Of a stretch of DNA of 16,524 nt, positions 8,191-14,941 are shown one piece after another. Made by a program: the position numbers and the translations under genes. This DNA comes from Actinomycetota bacterium (GTDB taxonomy: Bacteria; Actinomycetota; Actinomycetes; Nanopelagicales; Nanopelagicaceae). The stretch spans positions 1-16,524 of the forward strand of contig SXMA01000131.1 in NCBI GenBank assembly GCA_005777515.1. The letters are read 5' to 3'. The first letter of the stretch is position 1. Each line of letters begins with the position of its first letter. The notes under the pieces are model-generated. The model worked only from the letters and a program-made list of their open reading frames with translations, did not search any database and was not told the origin of the DNA.

Positions 8191-8931
8191 TTAAGCCAAA
8201 ACCTTTAGTGCGCCTTCAATAACTGTTAAAGCTTTTGATTTTCCTAGATCAAGGGCCTTATTTATCTCATCCATTGTTATCTCAGCCTCACTTAATCCTG
8301 CTGCAGGATTAACAACTAGCGCAATGCTGGCATAGGCGATTCCAAGTTCTCTTGCCAGACTCACTTCAGGACATCCTGTCATTCCAACAACCGTCGCGCC
8401 AGCAAGGGCTGATAGTCGAATCTCTGAAGGAGTTTCAAATCTAGGCCCATTAAATCCGGCATAGACTCCATTTTCATGAAGCAAAATTCCTGACTCCTTA
8501 GCGCTTCGGCGAAGTGCGCTCTGTATTTCTGCATCATATGGGCGAGTAAGGTCAACATGTTGAACACCAGGTTTTGATCCATCTGAGAAGGTGTGTTGTC
8601 TACCCGAGGTGAAGTCAATAAAGTCATCAATTAGGCAAAGATCTCCGGGGGATAGCTTTGGATCGATTCCGCCAACTACATTAATTGCAATTATCTGCTC
8701 AACACCCAAATCCTTCATAGCCTTGATATTGGCTCGATAATTAATTAAATGCGGCGGGATGCTATGGCCAACTCCATGGCGGGTTAGAAATATAAGGCGA
8801 GCGCCGTTCCATTCCCCACTTCTAATTTGAGCTTTTCCATAGCGGGTGTCCAACTCTCTAGATTCACCATCTTTTAGTGCGGGAAGGTCATAGAAGCCAG
8901 TGCCAGCAATTAATCCAATCGTTTTTGGCAT
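8191..8931 (-). CDS. mtnP: Methylthio-nucleoside phosphorylase (MTAP family, probably methylthioinosine type)
   Basis: This purine nucleoside phosphorylase-family enzyme (246 residues) would split MTA or MTI with phosphate to methylthioribose-1-phosphate plus the base. Landmarks are the GTG phosphate loop (10-12), TRHGVGHSIPPHLINYRAN (phosphate and ribose contacts, 50-68), GVYAGFNGPRFET (155-167), VVGMTGCPEVSLARE (182-195) and LVVNPAAG (205-212). Asn208 aligns with the Asp that contacts the 6-amino group in human MTAP (MATDYDCW region). Asn at this place is typical of 6-oxopurine enzymes such as PNP and the Pseudomonas methylthioinosine phosphorylase, so MTI/hypoxanthine specificity is inferred. 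The N-terminus MPKTIGLIAGTG fixes ATG 8931. It lies 4 bases after the ATPase stop with a poor Shine-Dalgarno, and two bases before the deaminase gene. Confidence 0.9.
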   Translation of the reverse strand: MPKTIGLIAGTGFYDLPALKDGESRELDTRYGKAQIRSGEWNGARLIFLTRHGVGHSIPPHLINYRANIKAMKDLGVEQIIAINVVGGIDPKLSPGDLCLIDDFIDFTSGRQHTFSDGSKPGVQHVDLTRPYDAEIQSALRRSAKESGILLHENGVYAGFNGPRFETPSEIRLSALAGATVVGMTGCPEVSLARELGIAYASIALVVNPAAGLSEAEITMDEINKALDLGKSKALTVIEGALKVLA

Positions 8932-8935
8932 CGAA

Positions 8936-10444
8936 TCAGGATGCCAGGCCAGCCATCAATCGGCCGATGGTATTTCTATCTGCCTCTTTGGAATTAAATA
9001 TGGCAACAATCTTTCCGTTAGAGATGACTGCAATTCTGTCAGCAAGGGAGAGAATTTCATCAAGCTCCGCAGATACTAAGAGAACGGCGGCTCCAGCGTC
9101 ACGAGCAGCGATCAATTGGTTATGGATAAATTCAATTGATCCCACATCAACGCCTCGAGTTGGTTGAGCGGCAACGACTACATCTAGTTGTTGGCTCAAC
9201 TCTCTTGCAACAACTACCTTCTGCTTATTTCCACCAGAAAGTGAGCTAGCAGAGAGATATGCATCCGGCGCCCTGATATCAAATTTCTCAACGAGGGCTT
9301 CACCATTGTTGGCAACTTCCTCTAAGTTTCTAATCCAACCTTTGGCAAATGGTGCCTGATCAAATCTATTTAAAACTAAGTTATCCGCGATTGAGTAAGA
9401 AGTAACTAAACCATGCTTCTCGCGGTCTTCAGGAATATGAGAAACTCCCGCCAGATGGGCAGCCCTCGGATTCAGGTTTGGGATCTCTTGACCTTTAACA
9501 ATTACTTCACCACTTAACCGCGAGCGCATACTGCAGATAGCTTCAACTAATTCTCGCTGACCATTTCCTTCAACGCCTGCAATACCAAGAATCTCTCCAG
9601 CATGAACTTCTAGCGATAAGTCTTTAACAGATTCGAGTTTTCGATCATCACTTACTCGAAGATTCTTTATCGACAGAAGGACATCTTTGGGTTTTGCTTG
9701 ACTCTTTTCGACGCGCAGAACAACTTCGCGGCCCACCATCATTTGGGCAAGTTTTGCTTCACTACTCTCCTTTGGGGTAGTAGTTCCCATCAACTTCCCA
9801 CCACGAAGAACCGCAATTCGGTCAGCAACTGCCATAACTTCACGCAGCTTATGAGTGATAAAGAGAATTCCAACCCCACGTTTGGCGAGATTTCTCAAAA
9901 CTTCAAGGAGTTCATCAGTTTCTTGGGGGGTCAACACTGCTGTTGGTTCATCAAGAATTAGTAACTTAACATCGCGCCTTAGGGCTTTAAGAATTTCAAC
10001 TCTTTGAGCCATACCAACCGGAAGATCTTCGATGATGGCATCAGGATCAACTTCAAGGCCATATTTCTCGGAGAGGGCTAAAGCCTCTTTTCTCGCCTGC
10101 TTGATATTTACCACACCGAACCGCTTTGGTTCATCCCCTAGAATCAGGTTTTCCGTAACGCTCATTACTGGAACTAATTGAAAATGCTGGTGCACCATTC
10201 CTACACCACTAGCAATTGCTGCAGCGGTATCACCACTTTCCATAACTGTGCCATTTATCTTTATCGTGCCAGCATCTGGCTTCACCAATCCAAAAACTGC
10301 TTTAACTAAAGTTGACTTACCAGCGCCATTTTCGCCAAGGAGAGCAAGAATCTCACCCTCTTTAACTGTTAGTGAGATATTTTCATTGGCAATCACTGAA
10401 CCAAAGCCCTTGCTTACACCTTCAACCTCAAGAAGAGTCCTCAT
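8936..10444 (-). CDS. Nucleoside ABC importer ATP-binding protein, double-domain (NupO/NupA-like)
   Basis: This cytoplasmic ATPase of 502 residues has two fused nucleotide-binding domains, as in RbsA and the nucleoside importers NupO/NupA. Domain 1 has Walker A GENGAGKST (37-45), Q-loop in VGMVHQHFQL, signature replaced by LPVGMAQR (141-148) and Walker B LLILDEPTAVLTP (161-173). Domain 2 has a degenerate Walker A, GVEGNGQREL, an intact LSGGNKQK signature, and VVVAAQPTRGVDVG in place of a canonical Walker B. This asymmetry is normal for the family. ATG 10444 has AAGGAG six bases upstream and overlaps the permease stop (ATGA). It is encoded between the two permeases and the phosphorylase. Nucleoside as substrate is inferred from family and neighbours. 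Confidence 0.94.
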   Translation of the reverse strand: MRTLLEVEGVSKGFGSVIANENISLTVKEGEILALLGENGAGKSTLVKAVFGLVKPDAGTIKINGTVMESGDTAAAIASGVGMVHQHFQLVPVMSVTENLILGDEPKRFGVVNIKQARKEALALSEKYGLEVDPDAIIEDLPVGMAQRVEILKALRRDVKLLILDEPTAVLTPQETDELLEVLRNLAKRGVGILFITHKLREVMAVADRIAVLRGGKLMGTTTPKESSEAKLAQMMVGREVVLRVEKSQAKPKDVLLSIKNLRVSDDRKLESVKDLSLEVHAGEILGIAGVEGNGQRELVEAICSMRSRLSGEVIVKGQEIPNLNPRAAHLAGVSHIPEDREKHGLVTSYSIADNLVLNRFDQAPFAKGWIRNLEEVANNGEALVEKFDIRAPDAYLSASSLSGGNKQKVVVARELSQQLDVVVAAQPTRGVDVGSIEFIHNQLIAARDAGAAVLLVSAELDEILSLADRIAVISNGKIVAIFNSKEADRNTIGRLMAGLAS

Positions 10445-11421
10445 GACTTCTCCTTCTCATAAGGAATACCTTCTGCAGCAGGTGGGCGAACTTTTCCAGC
10501 TGAGATTGCTAAAACAACAATTGTCAGAATATATGGAAGCATGTTTATGAATTGGGGAGGTATCTCTACTACTTCATCAATCATTAGCTGATTAGTTACG
10601 GCTTGGGTCAATCCAAAGAATAAGGCAGCGGCAAGTGCGCCTAGTGGATTCCATCTACCAAAGATCATGATGGCAAGAGCGGTAAAGCCTTTTCCGGCAG
10701 TGAATCCTCGCTCAAATATTCCAACCGCCTCAAGGGCAAGGTATGAGCCAGCAAGTCCACCAACAGCTCCTGCGACTGTGACATTTAAATAGCGAAGTCT
10801 TGTTACTGAAACTCCTGCAGTATCAGCACTTGAGGGGTGCTCTCCAACTGCTCTTGAGCGCAGACCCCATGAAGTTTTATAGAGCGCAAACCAGAGACCT
10901 AGAATAAAAAAGATTCCAAAGTAGGTAATCGGGCCGTGGAAAGATAGAACTGGGCCAAGGATGGGCCAAGCTCCAACTACCGGAAGGTCAATCGGGTCAA
11001 GAGTTGAGGGAATTGAATAATTCTGGCGATAGTAAAAGGATGTAATACCTGCAGCTAAAATATTTAAAATTACTCCAGCAATAATCTGATCCATTTTCCA
11101 ATTAACTGCCATCAGGGCTAAGAGCAGCCCCATCATTGCGCCAGTAAAGACCCCAACAAGCATTCCTTGCACGGTATTTTTCAAAATAGCGCCAGCAAAA
11201 AAAGCGGTGAAGGCCGAAATCAGCATGGTTCCTTCGATACCAATATTTACAACTCCAGTTCGCTCACACATAACTCCAACCATTGCGGCAAGTGCTAGGG
11301 GAAGTGCGAATTGAATTGCAGTGTATAAAACTGATGTAGCTACTAATCCATCTTTACTATAGAAATAGGTGAAAGCTGCAAGGAAGGCAAAGATCAAATA
11401 ATGACTAGTGCGTAGTTTCAT
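10441..11421 (-). CDS. Nucleoside ABC importer permease, NupQ/NupC-like
   Basis: This integral membrane permease of the BPD_transp_2 (branched-chain amino-acid/ribose/nucleoside) family has 326 residues and about eight or more hydrophobic segments. Family marks are CERTGVVNIGIEGTMLISAF and the cytoplasmic coupling region GFTALAIMIFGRWNPLGALA. I chose ATG 11421 rather than TTG 11433. It follows GGAG by six bases, and its A is shared with the preceding stop (TAATG), a coupling junction; the TTG lies on the ribosome-binding site itself. The stop overlaps the ATPase start (ATGA). It would pair with the permease encoded at 11421-12485 to form the channel. Confidence 0.93.
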   Translation of the reverse strand: MKLRTSHYLIFAFLAAFTYFYSKDGLVATSVLYTAIQFALPLALAAMVGVMCERTGVVNIGIEGTMLISAFTAFFAGAILKNTVQGMLVGVFTGAMMGLLLALMAVNWKMDQIIAGVILNILAAGITSFYYRQNYSIPSTLDPIDLPVVGAWPILGPVLSFHGPITYFGIFFILGLWFALYKTSWGLRSRAVGEHPSSADTAGVSVTRLRYLNVTVAGAVGGLAGSYLALEAVGIFERGFTAGKGFTALAIMIFGRWNPLGALAAALFFGLTQAVTNQLMIDEVVEIPPQFINMLPYILTIVVLAISAGKVRPPAAEGIPYEKEKS

Positions 11422-12485
11422 TAGTTGCTCCAACCACTAGTCATTGCCACATTCTCCTTGCGATTCTTAAAGAATCGAGCAAGAAGTGGAGCGGTGACAA
11501 AGAATAAAATCATGGCAAGAAGTAGATCTACCAACTCAGGGGCAACTCCTGCTTCAAACTGAACCGTAGAACCGCTTGCACGCATTCCGCCAATTAGAAT
11601 TGCAGCAGGGATAACGCCAAGTGGATTTGCTCTGCCAAGCAAGGCCACAGTAATTCCATCAAAGCCAAGCCCTGCGTTAAAGGCGGGCTCAAACCTTCCA
11701 ATAATGCTCAAAGTTTCAACTGCTCCAGCTACCCCTGCGACTGCTCCACCAATTAACATGCTTAACATGATGGTTTTCTTCACCGAGATTCCGGCATACC
11801 ATCCGGCATTTTTATTTCTTCCAATTGTTTCAATACTAAAACCAGTAGTGGTGTTTCTCATGATCCACCAGAGTATGATGGAGAGCCCAATAGCTAGAAA
11901 GAATCCTAGGGGCAGGCCTAACAAATCAGGCATTTGAGCCGAATCTTGAATCTTTGGAGTTCTAGTAAGTGGCTGATCTGGCTCTTTAAATGGATTACTA
12001 GTTAAGTAATCAGAGAGCGCAATAACAATGCTATTTAACATAATAGTTGTGATGACTTCATGAACTCCGCGGTAAGCCTTAAGCACTGCTGCAACTAAAG
12101 CAACTAGCGCTCCAAAGAATGCGCCAAAGATTAAAGCTAGTGGGATATGTACCAAAGCAGGCAGCCCAACAAAGGTATATCCAGCCCATGCAGAGGCAAG
12201 CGCTCCAGAGATTAATTGGCCTTGAGCTCCGATATTAAACAGACCCGCTCTAAGACAAATCGCTACTGCAAGGCCGCTGAGAATCAAAGGCGTGGCTTTG
12301 GCTAGCGTGATTGCGATTCCATCAAAGGATCCAAAAGCAGTGGTGAATAGAACTCTATAAGCTAAGAGTGGATTAATTCCTTGAATAAAAATTAAAATGC
12401 CGCCAAAGGCTAATGCAACAACAATTGATAACAGCGGAACTAATATTGGGCTGAAATCAAGTTTTCTGCTTTGCTTAGCATCCAC
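11421..12485 (-). CDS. Nucleoside ABC importer permease, NupP/NupB-like
   Basis: This is the other transmembrane subunit of the importer, about 354 residues, BPD_transp_2 family. It contains CLRAGLFNIGAQGQLISGAL, YRGVHEVITTIMLNSIVIAL and GFDGITVALLGRANPLGVIP, typical of the longer permease of nucleoside systems. I favour GTG 12485, which follows GGAG by six bases. A TTG at 12497 is in frame, would add four residues, and overlaps that ribosome-binding site, so the start is uncertain by four codons. It lies 107 bases after the binding-protein stop with a strong stem-loop in between, and it shares one base with the next permease start. Confidence 0.93.
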   Translation of the reverse strand: MDAKQSRKLDFSPILVPLLSIVVALAFGGILIFIQGINPLLAYRVLFTTAFGSFDGIAITLAKATPLILSGLAVAICLRAGLFNIGAQGQLISGALASAWAGYTFVGLPALVHIPLALIFGAFFGALVALVAAVLKAYRGVHEVITTIMLNSIVIALSDYLTSNPFKEPDQPLTRTPKIQDSAQMPDLLGLPLGFFLAIGLSIILWWIMRNTTTGFSIETIGRNKNAGWYAGISVKKTIMLSMLIGGAVAGVAGAVETLSIIGRFEPAFNAGLGFDGITVALLGRANPLGVIPAAILIGGMRASGSTVQFEAGVAPELVDLLLAMILFFVTAPLLARFFKNRKENVAMTSGWSN

Positions 12486-12531
12486 AAGCTTCTCCAATGA
12501 TTTTTGAATCTAAAACGTCTTTCCTTGATTC

Positions 12532-12570
12532 AAAGGGAGATACGCCCTTTTTAAAAGCGTATCTCCCTTT
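12532..12570 (-). terminator. 14-bp intercistronic stem-loop after the binding-protein gene (partial terminator or mRNA 3' stabiliser)
   Basis: AAAGGGAGATACGC (12532-12545) is perfectly complementary to GCGTATCTCCCTTT (12557-12570), with an 11-base loop. In the minus-strand transcript the stem ends with only UUU before GAATC, so a weak or partial terminator is more likely than a full stop. A processing or stabilising hairpin that keeps binding-protein mRNA in excess over permease mRNA is equally possible. Confidence 0.72.
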
Positions 12571-12592
12571 CTTTATAACCTTAACTTAAGTC

Positions 12593-13624
12593 TTAGAGCT
12601 TAACTCCGGTCTTAACGGTTCCGTTAAGAACCTTTGGAGTAATTGCCTTCAACTTAGCTTGATATGCAGCAGGAACTTTGCTTGAGAAGTCGTGTAGTGG
12701 AGCAAGTCCGACTTTTCCAAAGTAGTTTCCGCCCTTATCTGTTCCTTCAACAATGGATTTTACAACTGCAGCAACGCCCTTATCGATTAACTTCATCGCT
12801 GAAGTTACAAGGCAAGGACGAGCCTCAGGAAGTGTTCCCCATTGATCGCTATCAACGCCGATGCAATATGCACCTTTCTTCTTTGCAACGCGGAGTAGCG
12901 CACCGTTTCCGGTGTTTCCACCTGCGCCGAAGATGACGTCATAACCCTGGGAGAGAAGCTGCTGAGCAGTTGTTCCGCCCCATGCTGGGTCATTAAATGC
13001 GTTATCTGGAGCGTGGTAAATCAATTTAGTTGCTGGATACTTCTTGCCGAGTTCCTTAGCGGCATATGCAACGCCGTTACGGTATCCCTCTCCGAAGTAA
13101 CGAACTGGTGGAACAAGATCAGTTCCAAGAACTGCGCCAGTCTTACCAGTCTTTGTTAGATGTCCAGCTAGGTATCCTGCAAGGAATCCAGCCTTATCTT
13201 CTGGGAAAACTAGTCCAGTTAGATTTGGAACCGCAGCTCCTTGGAATTGATCTACTCCAATGAACTTAATTTTTGGATAATCAGCTGCAGCCTTAGTCAT
13301 GGCCTCTGCCATGAGGAAGCCAACGCCGATAATTACATTGTATTTCTTGCTAGCAAACTGGCCGATATTTGTGGCATAGTCTTTTGGATCTGTCGTTTCG
13401 ATGTATTTAGCGAAACCGCCATTAACATTTGCCGCAGCTTTGGCGCCTTCCCATGCAGATTGGTTAAATGATTTGTCATCAACTTTTCCAGTATCAGTTA
13501 CTAAACCGATGCAGAAAAGTTTTCCGGTACCGCAATCACTTTCCGATGCTGCCTTAGATGGTGCCGCAAAACCTAGAGCTGTAAGTGCAACTACAGCTAC
13601 TACAGATATCACGCGCTTGATCAT
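12593..13624 (-). CDS. BMP-family nucleoside-binding protein of the ABC importer
   Basis: This extracytoplasmic receptor would deliver nucleosides to the adjacent permeases. It has 343 residues: signal peptide MIKRVISVVAVVALTALGFA followed by a likely cleavage near SKA (about 25), then the BMP fold opening GLVTDTGKVDDKSFNQSAWE (40-59). ATG 13624 was chosen because AGAGGAG precedes it at good spacing and the signal peptide begins there. The frame stays open upstream to 13831, but that extension lacks a signal peptide and looks non-coding. No cysteine stands at the signal cleavage site, so it does not look like a lipoprotein. Cys31 and Cys38 could form a disulfide. It is the first gene of an eight-gene minus-strand operon. 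Purine nucleosides are the known ligands of PnrA/BmpA relatives; the exact ligand here is inferred. Confidence 0.92.
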   Translation of the reverse strand: MIKRVISVVAVVALTALGFAAPSKAASESDCGTGKLFCIGLVTDTGKVDDKSFNQSAWEGAKAAANVNGGFAKYIETTDPKDYATNIGQFASKKYNVIIGVGFLMAEAMTKAAADYPKIKFIGVDQFQGAAVPNLTGLVFPEDKAGFLAGYLAGHLTKTGKTGAVLGTDLVPPVRYFGEGYRNGVAYAAKELGKKYPATKLIYHAPDNAFNDPAWGGTTAQQLLSQGYDVIFGAGGNTGNGALLRVAKKKGAYCIGVDSDQWGTLPEARPCLVTSAMKLIDKGVAAVVKSIVEGTDKGGNYFGKVGLAPLHDFSSKVPAAYQAKLKAITPKVLNGTVKTGVKL

Positions 13625-13628
13625 GAAT

Positions 13629-13635
13629 CTCCTCT
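13629..13635 (-). promoter_or_regulatory. Strong ribosome-binding site fixing the binding-protein start
   Basis: On the minus strand AGAGGAG lies four bases before ATG 13624 (six before it if counted from the AGG core). This decides in favour of the start with a signal peptide over any upstream in-frame ATG. Confidence 0.85.
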
Positions 13636-13645
13636 CAAAGATGAT

Positions 13646-13688
13646 CTCTGGCATTGAGGTATGCCCGAGGGTAAATCGATCGATTACC
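13646..13688 (-). promoter_or_regulatory. Two adjacent hairpins in the 5' leader of the nucleoside importer operon
   Basis: Hairpin A pairs CTCTGGCAT (13646-13654) with ATGCCCGAG (13661-13669), with one mismatch and a 6-base loop. Hairpin B (13670-13688) is built on the 12-base palindrome AATCGATCGATT (13674-13685), flanked by GGTA and TACC with one unpaired A. They adjoin exactly and lie just upstream of the Shine-Dalgarno of the binding-protein gene. Hairpin B could instead be a protein operator, as it is nearly a perfect 18-base palindrome. No known riboswitch consensus is recognised. Confidence 0.5.
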
Positions 13689-13884
13689 AGTGGAGAAATA
13701 AGTTCATTTTTATGACTATTTCGGGGAGGCTCACTGATACGGGGAATCCTATCCATGCCAGAATTGAAGGAGAAATGCTGGCCTAATCCAATAAACCCGT
13801 GTTCCATCACATTTTCGTTACCTATTTTCACCTTTGACCATGACTCTGGTTCCCAAGTATCAACTCTGGCTTTAGACTGCTTGG
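13689..13884. promoter_or_regulatory. Divergent intergenic region between the importer operon and mtnA
   Basis: Both operons must be started from this stretch. For mtnA (+) there are two candidates. TAGACT (13873-13878) is a TANNNT -10 that would start transcription at about the GTG itself, leaderless. TTGACC (13834-13839) with an 18-base spacer to TATCAA (13858-13863) is a -35/-10 pair. For the minus operon, ATCCTA (13746-13751, minus-strand TAGGAT) is a possible -10 without a good -35. CGGGGA occurs twice, 18 bases apart (13722 and 13740). No tRNA or other RNA gene is seen. Confidence 0.4.
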
Positions 13885-14895
13885 GTGAGAACTATCGATT
13901 TTCTCAAACAGGGAGATGGGGCGATAACTCTGATTGATCAGCGCCTGCTTCCTCATGAGAGGAAAGTCCTCACAATAAAAACTCACGAAGAATTAATTGA
14001 AGCGATCCAAACTCTGGCTGTTCGTGGTGCCCCAGCCCTGGGAGTCGCCGGAGCGCTGGGGGTGGCCCTAATTGCCCTTCGCAGCCAGCAAGAGAGCTGG
14101 AGCCAAGAGCAGAGAGCTAGCGCAATTGCTGCCTTGAGAGCTGCTCGCCCAACAGCAGTCAATCTTGCTTGGGGAGTTGATCAAGTAACTCCGGAATTAG
14201 TTAACGGCCCTTCTGCTGTTTTGGAATCAGCTTTAGCTATTAGCCGCGCTGATGGCCTTGCAAATCGAGCGATGGGAAAGCTTGGGGCTACATACCTATT
14301 ACAGCAGTGTGGAATGAGAAAACTCAGGATCCTTACCCATTGCAATACCGGATCGCTAGCGACAAGTGATTGGGGAACAGCGCTTGGAGTAATTCGAGAG
14401 CTAAGTGATCAGGGATATATCCAGGAAGTATTTGCCGATGAAACTCGCCCCCTGCTTCAAGGCTCTCGCTTAACGGCCTGGGAGTTAAGCGAGGCTGGAA
14501 TTAACTATCGAATCCTTCCAGATGCAGCGGCAGCAAGCGCTCTTTTCTCAGGACTTATTGATGCAGTACTAATTGGTGCAGATCGCATCGCTAGAAATGG
14601 TGATAGCGCAAATAAAATTGGATCACTTGGTGTAGCAGTTGCTGCTAAAGAGCGTGGCATTCCATTTCTAGTAGTTGCTCCAGAGTCAACAATTGATAGA
14701 TCACTTGCTAGCGGAGCTGAGATAGAGATTGAATTTAGGGCAGATAGCGAGGTAACCCACTTTGCAGGAAAAGCTGTCGCACCAATTGGGGCTAAGAGTT
14801 ATAACCCCGCATTTGATGTGACTTTAGCTAGATATATCACCGCAATAGTTACTGAAAAGTGCGTCTATAACCTCGAAGCTGGGGATGAATTATGA
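13885..14895 (+). CDS. mtnA: S-methyl-5-thioribose-1-phosphate isomerase
   Basis: MtnA interconverts methylthioribose-1-phosphate and methylthioribulose-1-phosphate (aldose to ketose) in MTA salvage and in the DHAP shunt. Its 336 residues are close to the usual 340-350. Visible family motifs are VRGAPALGVAGALGV near the N-terminus, the catalytic Cys in LTHCNTGSLATSDWGTALG, and the catalytic Asp in VLIGADRIARNGDSANKIGS, followed by PFLVVAPESTID. GTG 13885 gives the standard MRTIDFL opening. There is no Shine-Dalgarno, and a TANNNT -10 ends 6 bases upstream, so leaderless translation is likely. It is the first gene of the plus-strand operon with the aldolase, cdd and deoA. A related activity on ribose-1-phosphate is conceivable. 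Eukaryotic eIF2B-like relatives are excluded by the Cys/Asp pair. Confidence 0.95.
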   Translation: MRTIDFLKQGDGAITLIDQRLLPHERKVLTIKTHEELIEAIQTLAVRGAPALGVAGALGVALIALRSQQESWSQEQRASAIAALRAARPTAVNLAWGVDQVTPELVNGPSAVLESALAISRADGLANRAMGKLGATYLLQQCGMRKLRILTHCNTGSLATSDWGTALGVIRELSDQGYIQEVFADETRPLLQGSRLTAWELSEAGINYRILPDAAAASALFSGLIDAVLIGADRIARNGDSANKIGSLGVAVAAKERGIPFLVVAPESTIDRSLASGAEIEIEFRADSEVTHFAGKAVAPIGAKSYNPAFDVTLARYITAIVTEKCVYNLEAGDEL

Positions 14896-14941
14896 ATGCA
14901 CTATGTCATTATGGCTTTGAGATAAAGACCAGAGGATAACG

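Noticed and set aside
9000..9700. Degenerate second nucleotide-binding domain of the importer ATPase as a sign of decay
   Set aside because: Loss of the Lys in Walker A and the AAQPTRG form of Walker B are normal in this family's C-terminal domain; the frame is intact.
9698..9961. Antisense open frames inside the importer genes (for example 9698-9961 and 10248-10550)
   Set aside because: They lie fully within well-conserved genes on the other strand, have no family resemblance or suitable ribosome-binding sites, and look like shadow frames.
11422..11433. TTG 11433 as the start of the shorter permease
   Set aside because: That TTG overlaps the GGAG ribosome-binding site, whereas ATG 11421 has ideal spacing and a TAATG coupling junction.
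13766..13786. AAGGAG followed by a three-codon ORF (ATG CTG GCC TAA) as a leader peptide for mtnA
   Set aside because: The ribosome-binding site is good, but such a minimal ORF can arise by chance, no attenuator hairpin follows it, and mtnA transcription may start downstream of it.
13625..13831. A 69-residue N-terminal extension of the nucleoside-binding protein
   Set aside because: The extension contains the leader hairpins, has no signal-peptide character, and would bury the clear signal peptide; a strong Shine-Dalgarno precedes ATG 13624.
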